Source of the DNA: Cyanodermella asteris
Lineage: Eukaryota; Ascomycota; Lecanoromycetes; Ostropales; Stictidaceae
Assembly: GCA_900618795.1 (NCBI GenBank)
Contig: UYJD01000010.1
Coordinates: forward strand, 648,980 to 712,979
Length of the DNA stretch: 64,000 bases
Reading direction: 5' to 3'
The notes under the pieces are model-generated. The model did not search any database. It worked only from the letters and a program-made list of their open reading frames with translations, and was not told where the DNA came from. The position numbers were made by a program, and so were the translations under genes. How positions within the stretch are numbered: position 1 is the stretch's first letter; each line of letters opens with the position of its first letter. Positions 11,867 to 22,605 of this stretch are shown piece by piece.

Positions 11867-12580
11867 GTTGACTGATTTCCACCAGATGTGCTTGAGGCGT
11901 TGTGGGTCGTCTAGCTCTCGACGGCAAGAGCCAAGGCAGCTCTTGTATTTTCACTCAGGTTTCGCTGGACACAGCTGTTGGTGATGGGAACCTGGTCCTG
12001 GAAGCTTATTCAAGCTGAGGTCTGAGCGCAGAAAGGTACCGGTGGACGTGAGACACGACCTGTTAATCAAGTGGAGGTGCGCGGCGTTCTTCAAGACTGA
12101 TAGGAACAATCTCTTCGGCCGACTGAGAGTAGGAGAGTGACAAGGCAAGCTGTGAGCTGGTGGCTTGGAAGCTTCAGGTTCGATACAGCCCTGGCCTGCC
12201 GCCTGGTGCCCGCGCTCGCCCAGCGCGTCATCTGCACTCACGGGGCGCTTGATCGCCAGTGGTGGGCCGGCGGTGTCCCGCTGCAGTGGCTTCCGCCAGA
12301 CGACGGCATTAGCAACCTGTCTTTCACACGCCAACGTTCATATCGTGCTCATCCGCCCTATCAGACCCCTATACAATCCTTCACCAGATTCTTCAAAATC
12401 TCCTGTCCCTCAGACTGGTCGCTCTCGCCCCGCAACGTCCCGAAGCCAGCCCGTCACTGGAAGATACTCGTCAGCGAAACATCATACGCTCGCAACAACA
12501 TCAGATGGCAGTGGACCCGACGCAGTATTGGCCATAGCTGTTAGCCACAAGCCTAGTCGTCTGGCTTTGATTCGACTATC
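11867..12580. promoter_or_regulatory. Divergent promoter region vps27 / DOA4-like
   Basis: 714 bases separate the two start codons of head-to-head genes. I see no third gene. Short frames inside it match nothing known. A shared, bidirectional control region is an inference from layout. Confidence 0.5.
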
Positions 12581-15500
12581 ATGGCGGCTGCCGGCCCCTA
12601 TGTGGGCTCGCAGGGCAGCCAGCAGCCGGGACAAGAGCATGCGCGATCCAAGAGCACGGCGAATATATACTCTGTTGCGGACTTGCAAGCGAGAGCGAGG
12701 GCTGAGATCAAGCTCACACACAACGCATCTCTCGATGCTCTGCTCTCCGAGGCAATTCAAGCAAATCGCCTGGTTGATAGCCACTATACCTTCGGCCGCC
12801 CATACCATGCCTATGTGGAGTGGATCAAAGCGGATATTTACATCAACCTGATCATGCAGAACGCGGGGACACCGTTCATGAATGACCAGCGCAAGAACGT
12901 GTTTACGCAGATCCAAACGGCTCATGCGAATCAGCGGGCGAGTGTGAAGGATACCGAAAGCAAAATCGACAATGGCCAAAATGGAAATCCGTTGGACGTC
13001 GCAGGGACAGCAATGGCCGCGTCTCGACAGCCAGTATACAGCCCATCAAACCCTGACGCAAACTCACAAGTCGATAAGTCGAACCGCTACACATATTACG
13101 ATACCCCTAGTGCTTCAAGTGGCTCGACTATGACAGGTACTGTCTCTGCGTCGAACTCTCGGCCGGTATCAAGCGCGACGGCGGATCCTCTAATAGCAAG
13201 ATTCAACAAGATGCGGCTCAAGAACGGGCAAGGAGATGAGAGGACACCCAACAGCATCCCCGAAAGTTTGAGACCAGCGCGAGCATCCACTAATGGTTTT
13301 GGCGAAGCCAAACCCGCCGGTCCACGTCCCATGCCGGTCGACAAGGAGCTACCTTCCACACCGACGAGATTAAGCACGAAGGCTCTGCTTGAATCGTTAC
13401 CGCGTGCGCCAAGTCCGATATACACCCCTGTACAAGGTGCACAAAATCCGAATGCGACACCCCCTCGAGCAAGCTCAATTACATATGATGGCAGAGCGGG
13501 ACGGCCTCGACCACGCAAGGCGTTCACGGAACTGCCAGATCCTGACGTTATTGAAGCAGAAGAGCTTTTCAACCGAATGAAGGAGTTCAAACTTCTTCTG
13601 ATTGATGTACGACCCAGAGATCAATTTGACGAAGGTCACATTCATGGAAAAGCCGTCATATGTACCGAGCCGATCTCTCTTCGACTCGGAATGTCAGTCG
13701 ATCAGCTGAAAGACGACGGCATGCTCTACGCGCCCGAAGATGAGATTAACTACATCAGCAGAGTGTCTGAATATGACCTTGTGGTCTATTACGATCAGAA
13801 CACTTCAAGCTCGCAATTCCTACGTGGGAATCCGCAATCACACCTTTCACCCGCCATGCGATATTTGCATGATGCCTTGACCGAGTTCAATGAGGAAACG
13901 CCTCTCCAGCGGCCACCGGCGTTCTTGCGCGGAGGTATTAATGCCTGGGTAGACCTCGTCAGCGAAAATGCGCTGCAAAGCTCTCAGACTGGGCCACCAA
14001 AGGATTCTGTTCCCAAGGCAATAAGGAGAAAACCACATCGCAATTCTCTGATCAGCGCTCAGTCGGTGAGAGATGTTCGTTCACACCGTCTCGCGCAATA
14101 CAAGGTGATGAGCGCCGACGAAGACCGCGAGTGGAGAGAAAAGCTCGAGAACGAGCGCTCTGAAATACCCAACCTCAACGATTATCAAACCACGGCCGAT
14201 GGCGAATCTGTCGCAGCCCAAACCGACAGGGAGACTTTCATGCCTTTCCGACCTGTCCAATCTGTCAATGAATTCTTCACTCAGACGCAGGATTCTTCGC
14301 GAGAACGCGAGTCAATGATCAGCCCGCCACAAACAAATGCCTACAACCCACCGCCACACCGCCAAGCACCTCCTCCACCTCCGCCCATCTCGACCAGTAG
14401 CATTCCCTCTATACCTTCACGCCCTCCACCAACCGCGTCACGTCCAAGCTACAGTGGCGTTTCAGATCATAGGTCAGGAGCCCAAACCGCTCGCCCCGTC
14501 TCTGGCGACGCTCCGGCGCGCTATCAGCCCAATTTCCGGGAGGTTCGTCTGCACCGGACTGGCCTGATCAATTTTGGGAATTCATGCTACATGAATTCGA
14601 TCATTCAGTGTCTGAATGCAACCTTGCCACTGTCTTATTTCTTCTTTCAGGAAGATTACGAGAGACAGGTCGTAAAGAACTGGAAAGGCAGCAACGGTAT
14701 CATGCCACAATTCTATGCACGATTGTGTCGTGGAATCTGGGGGAGTGGTTCGAATTCGTCGACCGTCCGACCTTCGTCTTTGCGAAATTTTTGTGCTCGA
14801 CTGAACCCTCAATGGGGGACAAACACGCAACAGGACGCACAAGAGTTTCTCGTGTTCATTTTAGACGTGCTGCACGAGGATCTGAACCAGCAATACCAGG
14901 GGCGTGCTCTCAAAGAGCTGACCTGGGACGAAGAACGGTTCCGCGAAAGTCAGGCTCAGTACCTTGTTTCTAAGAAGGAATGGCAACGATCTAGGCATAC
15001 TCGGCGATCGGCGATCGACGATCTGTTTGCTGGGCAGTGGGCATCGAAAATCACTTGTCAACGATGCAAAACCACCTTTACCACCCATGAAGTATTCACG
15101 AGTCTGACACTTCCCATTCCTAAAGGCGGCCAGACCAATGTTCAGGAGTGTCTCAAACTGTTCTGCACGCAGGAAGAAATCGAGTATCACTGCAAGCCCT
15201 GCGGACGGGAGAGCAAAGCTTATCGCAAACTCACCCTTACTAGGTTGCCAAGCACGCTCGTCCTCAGTTTCAATCGCTACGGTCAAACCAACCACAAGAT
15301 CGGGATACCCATAGACTTTCCTCTGGTCCGCTTGGATATGCAACCTTTCATGGCGGACACCTCGCCGCGGCCAGGTGACAGACCTGATCCGGCAGTCACC
15401 CCACCATTCACATTCGATTGCTATGGTGTCGTGCGTCACATTGGCGAGACTGCTCGTGCGGGCCACTACATTGCTGTCTGCAAAGACTCTGGCAGAAGGG

Positions 15501-15616
15501 TCTGGAGAGAATTCAACGACGACAGGATAACAGACTTTGACCCCACTCGCGAGCGGAACAAGATGGATCCTCGACAGGCGTATATTGTGTTCTACGAACG
15601 CTCCATACCGAGGTAG
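12581..15616 (+). CDS. doa4: Ubiquitin carboxyl-terminal hydrolase, DOA4/USP8-like
   Basis: Cysteine protease that removes ubiquitin from endosomal cargo before it enters multivesicular bodies. A single exon encodes 1011 residues. The N-terminus (about 20-110) resembles the USP8 dimerisation/MIT-like helical region. A rhodanese-like domain follows (about 325-470; LLIDVRPRDQFDEGHI). A disordered Pro/Ser stretch leads to the catalytic USP domain from about 655. Catalytic residues visible are Cys669 in NFGNSCYMNSIIQCLN and His962 in AGHYIAVCKD, with the acidic NDDRITDF after it. A CxxC...CxxC zinc site (CQRCKTT, CKPCGRES) lies between. The rhodanese-USP order is that of yeast Doa4/Ubp5 and human USP8. 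It is paired head-to-head with vps27. Confidence 0.93.
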   Translation: MAAAGPYVGSQGSQQPGQEHARSKSTANIYSVADLQARARAEIKLTHNASLDALLSEAIQANRLVDSHYTFGRPYHAYVEWIKADIYINLIMQNAGTPFMNDQRKNVFTQIQTAHANQRASVKDTESKIDNGQNGNPLDVAGTAMAASRQPVYSPSNPDANSQVDKSNRYTYYDTPSASSGSTMTGTVSASNSRPVSSATADPLIARFNKMRLKNGQGDERTPNSIPESLRPARASTNGFGEAKPAGPRPMPVDKELPSTPTRLSTKALLESLPRAPSPIYTPVQGAQNPNATPPRASSITYDGRAGRPRPRKAFTELPDPDVIEAEELFNRMKEFKLLLIDVRPRDQFDEGHIHGKAVICTEPISLRLGMSVDQLKDDGMLYAPEDEINYISRVSEYDLVVYYDQNTSSSQFLRGNPQSHLSPAMRYLHDALTEFNEETPLQRPPAFLRGGINAWVDLVSENALQSSQTGPPKDSVPKAIRRKPHRNSLISAQSVRDVRSHRLAQYKVMSADEDREWREKLENERSEIPNLNDYQTTADGESVAAQTDRETFMPFRPVQSVNEFFTQTQDSSRERESMISPPQTNAYNPPPHRQAPPPPPPISTSSIPSIPSRPPPTASRPSYSGVSDHRSGAQTARPVSGDAPARYQPNFREVRLHRTGLINFGNSCYMNSIIQCLNATLPLSYFFFQEDYERQVVKNWKGSNGIMPQFYARLCRGIWGSGSNSSTVRPSSLRNFCARLNPQWGTNTQQDAQEFLVFILDVLHEDLNQQYQGRALKELTWDEERFRESQAQYLVSKKEWQRSRHTRRSAIDDLFAGQWASKITCQRCKTTFTTHEVFTSLTLPIPKGGQTNVQECLKLFCTQEEIEYHCKPCGRESKAYRKLTLTRLPSTLVLSFNRYGQTNHKIGIPIDFPLVRLDMQPFMADTSPRPGDRPDPAVTPPFTFDCYGVVRHIGETARAGHYIAVCKDSGRRVWREFNDDRITDFDPTRERNKMDPRQAYIVFYERSIPR

Positions 15617-16399
15617 GAAGAAAGAACACGCACGCTGATCGGGCTACGCGACGGACGAAGACACGAATTGACGATTTTCGGTGCATTCTTGGAAATAAGC
15701 GGGATGAAATATTTGATGCATAGCGTGGGCTGGGGAAGGGACCCGAATACTGGAGCTCGCGAGATACCCACGTTGGAGGAGTTCTGAAGGCAAGGCACCG
15801 CTTGAATCGCCATTGCTAGAGAACACGGAATAAGATGAGTAATCCGATCTCCATGCACCTTTCGATGATGAAGTTGATAAACCGTTCGCATAGAGACTTG
15901 ACCATCGAGTTGTCTGAAATGCAACGGTAGTTGTAACGGTCGATGTACCGTATCGCAAGGACTCGAGCTTCGGCATGGTCTTGCAATATTTTGATGATGT
16001 TCGGACGATCTGTGATCGAGCCTCGATCAAATACGGCGTAGTGTCCGATAAGGAGAGACCTTGGCTAATCTCCAGCTAAGCATAAGCGGGATGAAAGTGG
16101 GTCTTACCGGTGTCGCGAAGCGTACGATTTACCTCCGCGGATTCTTCGTCTGAAAGGTCGATCTACGTCGGGCGAAAGTCCCTCCTTCATTCATGTTTGA
16201 AATCCGAAACAAAATGTCAGAGACTCAATGAATAGTTCGCCAAAGCGCCACTCGAGGCCTTGATCTTCAAAACACATAAAGCATAAGAGGTCCCTATAGT
16301 CCCAGCCTCAAGCTCTGAATCGCATTCTCCCCATCCGAAGCTAGATCTTCCATCCTGTGATCGACCGAAAGAGACTTTCAACGCGGACTTCTATTCATC
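15617..16399. other. Intergenic
   Basis: This is the 3' flank of the deubiquitinase gene and the leader of a small relic gene. Nothing else is recognisable. Confidence 0.5.
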
Positions 16400-16909
16400 A
16401 TGACTTTGGAACTCAAGAACATGCGGGCGGCCACACAGGCTCTTCTAGACGCCTTCTCCGGCCCCTGGTAACCCGGCGAGACCCTCAAGCTCCGAGCGCC
16501 CGACTGCGGACACACCACCATCCTGGCCCCAGCTCTTCACATCCCCAAGCGCAGTAACGAAGACTACGGGATATGTTTGGAAGAGATCGTCCCACTCGTC
16601 ACCGGCCGCAAGGTAAGTTCAGCCCTGTTACATGGAGGCCTAACCGCTTCTTCAATTCGTAGAGATTAGATGACTTACGACGGTTGTGACGTTACTCGTA
16701 GATGACTGTGGATGATTACATGGCTGTGCCGAGCGAGCGGAGAGTGGTTTGTATTTCGAGCCTTGTGGCGGAGAGCGTATGTGTGGTCTTTGTGGTTTGA
16801 TGAAGAGGGGAAGGAGATTACAAAAATTGTGGAGATGTTGGATGGCATTTCGGCGAGGAACTTGCTTGAGAAGTTACAGGGGCGAGATGGTGGTGGATCG
16901 GGACATTAA
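16400..16909 (+). pseudogene. Relic of a small NTF2/SnoaL-like protein
   Basis: From the ATG at 16400 the frame reads MTLELKNMRAATQALLDAFS and then meets TAA after about 23 codons (GPW-stop-PGETLKLRAPDC), but the same frame continues with family-like sequence (APDCGHTTILAPALHIPKRS, then EEIVPLVTGRK before a GTAAGT donor near 16613). A second part, after an acceptor near 16701, reads MTVDDYMAVPSERRVV and CISSLVAES, and a third part in another frame ends WFDEEGKEITKIVEMLDGIS. This order (helix, barrel, DEEG-KI-EM) is that of fungal SnoaL-like proteins of about 150 residues. With one in-frame stop and a loss in the middle it looks dead. Function of intact relatives is unclear. Confidence 0.5.
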
Positions 16910-17369
16910 AACAGGTAGCACTGCTGCCAAAGTGATGCATTTTTTTGCCTGAAGGAAGGAGATCGTGTCTAGATTGATTCGGCAGCGACAGTCGAGTATA
17001 CAGCCATCACAATTATAGGGCTTGAAATAATGTCTGATCGAGCCAGCGATTCAGCCTTACGTGGCGTCACACAATCGTGCATACACCGATAGCAAAGTCG
17101 CACCCACGATTTCTGCGACCACAACGAAACACTACCCAACACGGCTGTGGAAATATTGACACCCGCAGTCCTCCATAGTCCTGCGGCTTCACGGCGCAGA
17201 TGGCAGTGTTGCAGTCTGACTCATTGGCCAAAAGTCCAGCTGGCCCTTGGCTTCCACATCTGACACGAGGCTGTGAAGCACACACTCATTTCCTAGTGCC
17301 CGTACACATATCAGCCATCGCCCGCTGCTCGCCAACAATCTCGCCTAATAGTATGCCGAATCGCACAAC
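16910..17369. other. Intergenic, upstream of TMCO4-like gene
   Basis: No gene, RNA or repeat is seen. It includes the promoter and leader of the gene starting at 17370. Confidence 0.5.
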
Positions 17370-19946
17370 ATGTTTTCGAGTCTCATGGGTAAAAGCTCTC
17401 AGGCGCCGTCTGCCAGCCACGAGGACGATGCCTCGCTCGACAAGGTGCTACCGACCCCACAGGCGAAGCTGGAATTCATGCTCTTGATCGTGCTCTGCAC
17501 GGACCGCATGCGCCAGGACATCGACGCCATATTCGACCCTTCGATCACGACGTCTCCTGCTCCGACACCGGCACCCACGAGTCCGTGGGAGGACATCAGA
17601 GATACGGCGGACAAACCACCGTCGTATCAGCAAGCGACCAAGGAGCCGAGTCTGGGTCGTGATGACTACGTACGCCGGAAGCGAGAATTAAGCGGTCCTC
17701 AGGTCCGCGAGCTACACAAAGATGCTGTCCAAGCGTTTGCGAAATGGCGGATTCAGGTTTTGAAGAGGGCCGGTGAAGTTCTGAAGGTGAGGGCTGAAGC
17801 TGTCAAAGCAGAAAAGGCGAGGCGGGATGCAGGGGCATCTGCTTTCAATGCGGGATTATACTTTGATAGACACGAGCTGGCAACGGCGCAGTCTGCGGGA
17901 GACCTCATCAGCTTTGATGGCGGCCCTACTCCGAGCACTGAAATCGATGCGACTGTACAGCGATATCCCAAGATCTCTACGACGCTGAACGGGTTCGACG
18001 AGGGCAAGCGGAAGCTGTTGCTCAACTCGCTGCTTTTGTTACTCCTCAGTCTGGAGCAGTACTCGGCATATTCTCGTGTCTTGCTGCTGTTTGTGGCAAG
18101 CAGTCTCGACTTGAGCACATCACTGGTTACCGAGCAGGAAGATACCGTCGCTCATGGCCTTCTCAAGGGTGCAAAAGCTCAAATGGACGCAGAGGCGTCC
18201 CGAAAGCGTGAAAACAACAAAAGCTCCGCTGACCGAGCATGGAAAGTCGGACTTGCGACGGTAGCTGGCGCTGCAGTCATCGGCTTGACCGGCGGCCTGG
18301 CAGCACCATTCCTGGCCGGAGCAGTCGGTACTGTCCTCGGTGGAATTGGACTCGGAGGCACAGCGATTGCAGGTCTACTGGGCACGCTTGCGGGCAACTT
18401 CGTCATCGTCGGGACACTTTTCGGGGCATACGGTGGAAGTATGACCGGCAAGATGATGGAAAAGTACGCGAAAGAAGTCGAGGATTTCAGCTTCATTCCA
18501 CTCCGTCGGGTTGACGAGGACAAGCATCGACTGCGCGTGGCCATTGGTATTTCTGGATGGCTCTCGACGAAAGAGGAGCGCTATCTTCCCTGGTTGGTCC
18601 TCGGCGATCGAATCGAGAGCTTTGCGCTGCAGTGGGAGCTTGAGGCCCTGCTTCAGCTTGGTAGCTCGCTCACACAGACTTTCAAAGAACTTGCAGTACG
18701 TGTCGCAGCCGTCGAGATCATTAAGCGCACAGTATTTGCAGGACTGCTTGTAGCCCTCTGGCCGCTTGGCCTCCTCAGACTCGGAAAGATGCTCAGCAAC
18801 TCTTTCAGCGTGGCTCAGGCTAGAGCGGACAAGGCAGGCCAGGTTCTCGCCGATGCCCTGATTCACAAAGCGCAAGGTGAGCGGCCTGTGATACTGATCG
18901 GCTACAGCTTGGGAGCCCGTACTATTTATTCCTGCTTGCAGACTTTGGCAAAGCGAAAAGCATTTGGCTTGGTTGAGTCGGCCATTCTCATGGGACTGCC
19001 TGCATCAGCTGAGTCACACAATTGGAGAGCTGTCCGCGCTGTGGTGGCCGATCGTGTCGTCAATGTCTACAGCCGAAACGACTATATACTGGGTCTCGTA
19101 TATCGGACGTCAAGCATAACACCCGACGTGGCAGGTCTTCAACCGATCGACGAGGTCGCAGGCATCGAAAACGTCGATGTGAGCGATCTCGTCAGCGGAC
19201 ACCTGCGCTACAGATTCCTTGTCGGCTCCATCTTGGATCGCATCGGCTACGAGACCCTCGATCGTGAGCAACTCGAGAATGAGAAACGTTCGTTAGACAA
19301 GCTTGAAGCGCAGGAGGAGCAAATGAAGAGAGAACAACGTGCTAAGGAGGCGGGAAAGAAACAGGACGAACAGAATGAGGGTTTCGGTTGGAATGACATG
19401 CTTGATAGCAAGCAAGATGCACGAGAACTCAACAACAAAGAGATCGAGGAGCGTCTAAAGAGATTGAAGATTGAGGAGGAGCGTGACGGCCAAAAGCGGG
19501 ATGACCTAGAAGCCGCCCACTTTTCAACCACGGCTGGGATAGAGATGTCACAGAGGTCACAGATGAGCTCTCCCGCAAGCAGAAAGAGCCCATTTCAAAG
19601 TAGACCTTCGCAACGCCCTCCCTTGCCAGCCAGGCCTCCGAATACGGATCTGCTTGGTGACTTGGAACCATTACCCGCGCTGCCACCACGACCAGCCGCT
19701 GCAACACCCATCGGTCTACCGAAGCCGGAACCGCTTTACACAAACTCAAGCACCGGCGACACTCCAGCTCCGAAGCCCGGGCACAATGTCGAATTGGAAG
19801 AACCGGAAGATCTGCCTTGGAAACGTGAGCGGAAAGGATCCGCTTGCGGGGAACCATTGCAGATGCTGCAACCCGATGCAGTAGGTACCGACGACGAGGA
19901 CGACTTCCCCGGTCATCACCGTATTGCGATGGTCGAGAGTGATTAA
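17370..19946 (+). CDS. TMCO4/Mil1-like alpha/beta hydrolase (DUF726)
   Basis: Large membrane-linked protein of the DUF726 family (human TMCO4, yeast Mil1/YFL034W). A single exon encodes 858 residues. A helical N-terminal region (about 110-280) is followed by a glycine-rich hydrophobic block (about 290-360, several GG and GLGG runs) that probably inserts in or packs against membrane. Next come the conserved ISGWLSTKEE segment and the nucleophile elbow LIGYSLGARTIYS (serine near residue 513), then GLPAS and VNVYSRNDYILGLVYR. The end (about 640-858) is a charged coiled coil and a proline-rich disordered tail. Yeast Mil1 binds the clathrin adaptor AP-1, so a role in trafficking fits with neighbours vps27 and doa4, but this is inference; no substrate is known to me. 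Confidence 0.88.
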   Translation: MFSSLMGKSSQAPSASHEDDASLDKVLPTPQAKLEFMLLIVLCTDRMRQDIDAIFDPSITTSPAPTPAPTSPWEDIRDTADKPPSYQQATKEPSLGRDDYVRRKRELSGPQVRELHKDAVQAFAKWRIQVLKRAGEVLKVRAEAVKAEKARRDAGASAFNAGLYFDRHELATAQSAGDLISFDGGPTPSTEIDATVQRYPKISTTLNGFDEGKRKLLLNSLLLLLLSLEQYSAYSRVLLLFVASSLDLSTSLVTEQEDTVAHGLLKGAKAQMDAEASRKRENNKSSADRAWKVGLATVAGAAVIGLTGGLAAPFLAGAVGTVLGGIGLGGTAIAGLLGTLAGNFVIVGTLFGAYGGSMTGKMMEKYAKEVEDFSFIPLRRVDEDKHRLRVAIGISGWLSTKEERYLPWLVLGDRIESFALQWELEALLQLGSSLTQTFKELAVRVAAVEIIKRTVFAGLLVALWPLGLLRLGKMLSNSFSVAQARADKAGQVLADALIHKAQGERPVILIGYSLGARTIYSCLQTLAKRKAFGLVESAILMGLPASAESHNWRAVRAVVADRVVNVYSRNDYILGLVYRTSSITPDVAGLQPIDEVAGIENVDVSDLVSGHLRYRFLVGSILDRIGYETLDREQLENEKRSLDKLEAQEEQMKREQRAKEAGKKQDEQNEGFGWNDMLDSKQDARELNNKEIEERLKRLKIEEERDGQKRDDLEAAHFSTTAGIEMSQRSQMSSPASRKSPFQSRPSQRPPLPARPPNTDLLGDLEPLPALPPRPAAATPIGLPKPEPLYTNSSTGDTPAPKPGHNVELEEPEDLPWKRERKGSACGEPLQMLQPDAVGTDDEDDFPGHHRIAMVESD

Positions 19947-20723
19947 TGGGGAGGAACCTATATTCGGGTGCTACCTTGTGCAAAGATACACTTCGTGCGA
20001 GTATACAGCAGTCACGATGTCGTTTAAGCATACGAGACTTGAGTGGTGTCCTTTCACGTCTCATAATTCACTCACGATAGCCGTGATTATCTCTCTTAGA
20101 CCATGGCTTCGCACCTGTAATGGTAAATAGTATCGACTGAACGGATTCCCGGTCCATGGACGTGTACCTGCTGCAAAAGAAGAAATTTTTCTTGGGGTCG
20201 ATTATCTGTGCAAGGCAGGAGACAAGAAGTCGCCGCCGGTGTTCCGTTCATAGCAACTGGTTGCATGGCCAAGTCCCCACTAAGTACCCACCTGAATACC
20301 CAGCCAGGTATATACCGCAGCACCTTGTTATGGGGGGATGTTAGCAGAGATTTTTTTTCCCACCTGCCTGGCTTGTGATTGACTTGGTACGATTGCACGC
20401 TTCCCATCTAAGCGTTCAAGTGGGCAGATATAGAATCGGTAGCTCTCGAAGCGCGTTATGGCTTTCTGATAGCAATACGCTCAAGGACTCCTCAAATACT
20501 CGAAATGCAAACAAATGATGAGAAATATTACTCTTTGAAGCATATTATCTGGATTACATTTCACACACAAGTCAAAACCTAGCATCTTCATACCGTCCTT
20601 CCAGATCTTCGATCCATCCTTATCGTAGATTCATCCAATTCGTGTAGGGTATCAAATCAAACCCAACTCCATGCCACAACGCTAACTTTACCACATTCCA
20701 CGAACGCCTGTCGGTTCCTGAAC
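19947..20723. other. Intergenic
   Basis: This holds the 3' flanks of two genes pointing at each other. No gene or RNA is recognised. Confidence 0.5.
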
Positions 20724-21372
20724 TCACAAGTGAACCGGAGCGGGACGGCCCGTGCCACCAGACTTCTTGTATCCCGGGAAGATGTCAAACTGGTTCGACT
20801 GGCCCTTCTCGAGCCGCGGGCACTCGAGACCAACAGTAGCATTGCTGACGGCATCCGTCAACATGGTCACCGCACGCATGACAACGTTGTTGAGACCGAG
20901 CAGGAGGTCCGGAGCATCCTGCTCGAGCATCTGCAAGAGGTAACACTGCAGATTGTTCCCTTCGAGCAACGTCTTGCTGTTGTACACGCCGCCGGTGATG
21001 TCCTCGGGCTGGAGGCCCACGAAAGTGTTGGTGCCGTTGGTGTTGCCTCCGAGGGCCAGGAACTTGGGGTACACGGTCGCCTCCTGGATGACGTCGAGCA
21101 GGAAGAAGGGGATGGTGTAGTCGTCGCCTATCGGGCGGCGGTACCAATTGTCGGGGATGCGCTCGTAGCCGTGCTTGAAGGTGAATTGGCCGTTGGCGTC
21201 TGGACCCTCCATGGCCCACCAGGTCTTGAGGTGATCTTGCGTGAGGTGGCCGTCGGGCTTCTCAGTGTGCCTCATTTCGTCGAACTAGCCAAATGTTGAT
21301 CGAAGCTGAAGTCGCTCGCAGCAGTCGTCCAGACGCGAGAATCATTTTGATGGATCGCCACAGACTGTCAAA
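20724..21372 (-). pseudogene. C-terminal part of a heme haloperoxidase (Peroxidase_2)
   Basis: The frame ending at 20724 gives 183 residues that match the C-terminal half of chloroperoxidase-like proteins: NWYRRPIGDDYTIPFF, then LGGNTNGTNTFVGL, DITGGVYNSKTLLEGNN and ending with a secreted-protein-like FPGYKKSG. Just upstream, in another frame, DSRVWTTAASDFSFDQHLAS looks like the preceding family segment; one missing base near 21283 would explain the shift (DQHLAS / FDEMRHTEKPD). No sequence for the N-terminal half with the PCP heme-ligand motif was found between 21372 and 22600. It is probably a truncated relic. A complete gene with undetected far exons is the alternative. Confidence 0.6.
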
Positions 21373-22605
21373 GATCCGCAGTCAGCTTCCCCACAACCAG
21401 TGGAAAGGCCCCAACGGCAGCGGGGAAACACCCCAGACCAACGGTCACCAATATGGTTGTTGGATGACGATCTTAGATCAGGACACAAGACGACGGTCAA
21501 GTCGAAGCGGCAGGAGACCGCCAGGTAGCCGGGTTGCCTCACGGGTGTGGAAGAGCAAAGGAATGTAATCTTGTAGCCGGACGTTTGTCGAGGTAAGCTG
21601 CTGCTGCATAGTTCACGTGTTACCCAACAGAGCAGAGATCTAAGCGTCGTTGCCGTTCAGTGTCTTCAGTGTCTCCAGCAGACTCTTGGTGGTGGTTGTC
21701 GCGATCGTGGCAAGGGGTGAGACTGGTCTTGGGCTGTGTTCGGCAAACTTGGAAACAACGCGTGCATACGCCCTGCACTAGCGGTTAATCAACATGCAAT
21801 TGTGCACGACATGATGGGAATCACAATCGGAAAGGTGAGGTGGTGGTGTGGTGATGTGCTGGCGATGATTGGCCGCAACCACACTTCGCCCGATCAGAGC
21901 CGTGTCGATCGATGCAAGATTTCCTTTTTCGATAAGCCCCAGATTGCGACCATGGGACGACTTTTGCAGCGATTCCTTACTGGCACTCTGCTTACCACGG
22001 CCGGCAGCTCGAAGCGCGCCAGTTTTCGAGCCCCTCTTTCGGCGTCTTTCGACTTGTTTGACTTCCTATGTATCTGCCTCAATGTGAAAGTACGAACACC
22101 TCCCAGATGGGTCACAATCTTTTCCTTTTTGTTCGGCATGTTGAGAATGTTCAGCAGCTGCGAAATGGACCTCTGGTTTTGATCCACCACGGACTGGACA
22201 GAATCGTGGCGGGACGTTCTCACTAGACTACCTCGACCAATCATCCGACCATGATCTTTGTAAGCATAGAAGCGAGCAACGGGAAATCCTCATATAATCC
22301 TTTTAGCAGTTCACCTATGAAGGTGTATTGACTGTGTTTTGTCACGGAGTCATGTCGGTCAACGACCAAGTATCTGCACACCCACTCAAGTCTGCCACCA
22401 GCCGGTGTTACGCTGTTCTCGAATCTTCATTCTCCATCAAAATTCCTGTCGATTGCGTTTCGGCCGAGATTCGTGACATTGCATTGCCTCAGTTCTTCTA
22501 TTCATGTCTCGCGATTCGCGAACGGCGACCGTAGGATCGGAGCGGCCCACAATGGCGTGCTTGGACGAATGCCTCCACACTGCCTGTCGCTGTTCTCTAC
22601 CATCA
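21373..22605. other. Intergenic
   Basis: I searched here for the missing front half of the haloperoxidase and found none. Short frames match nothing known. Confidence 0.5.
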
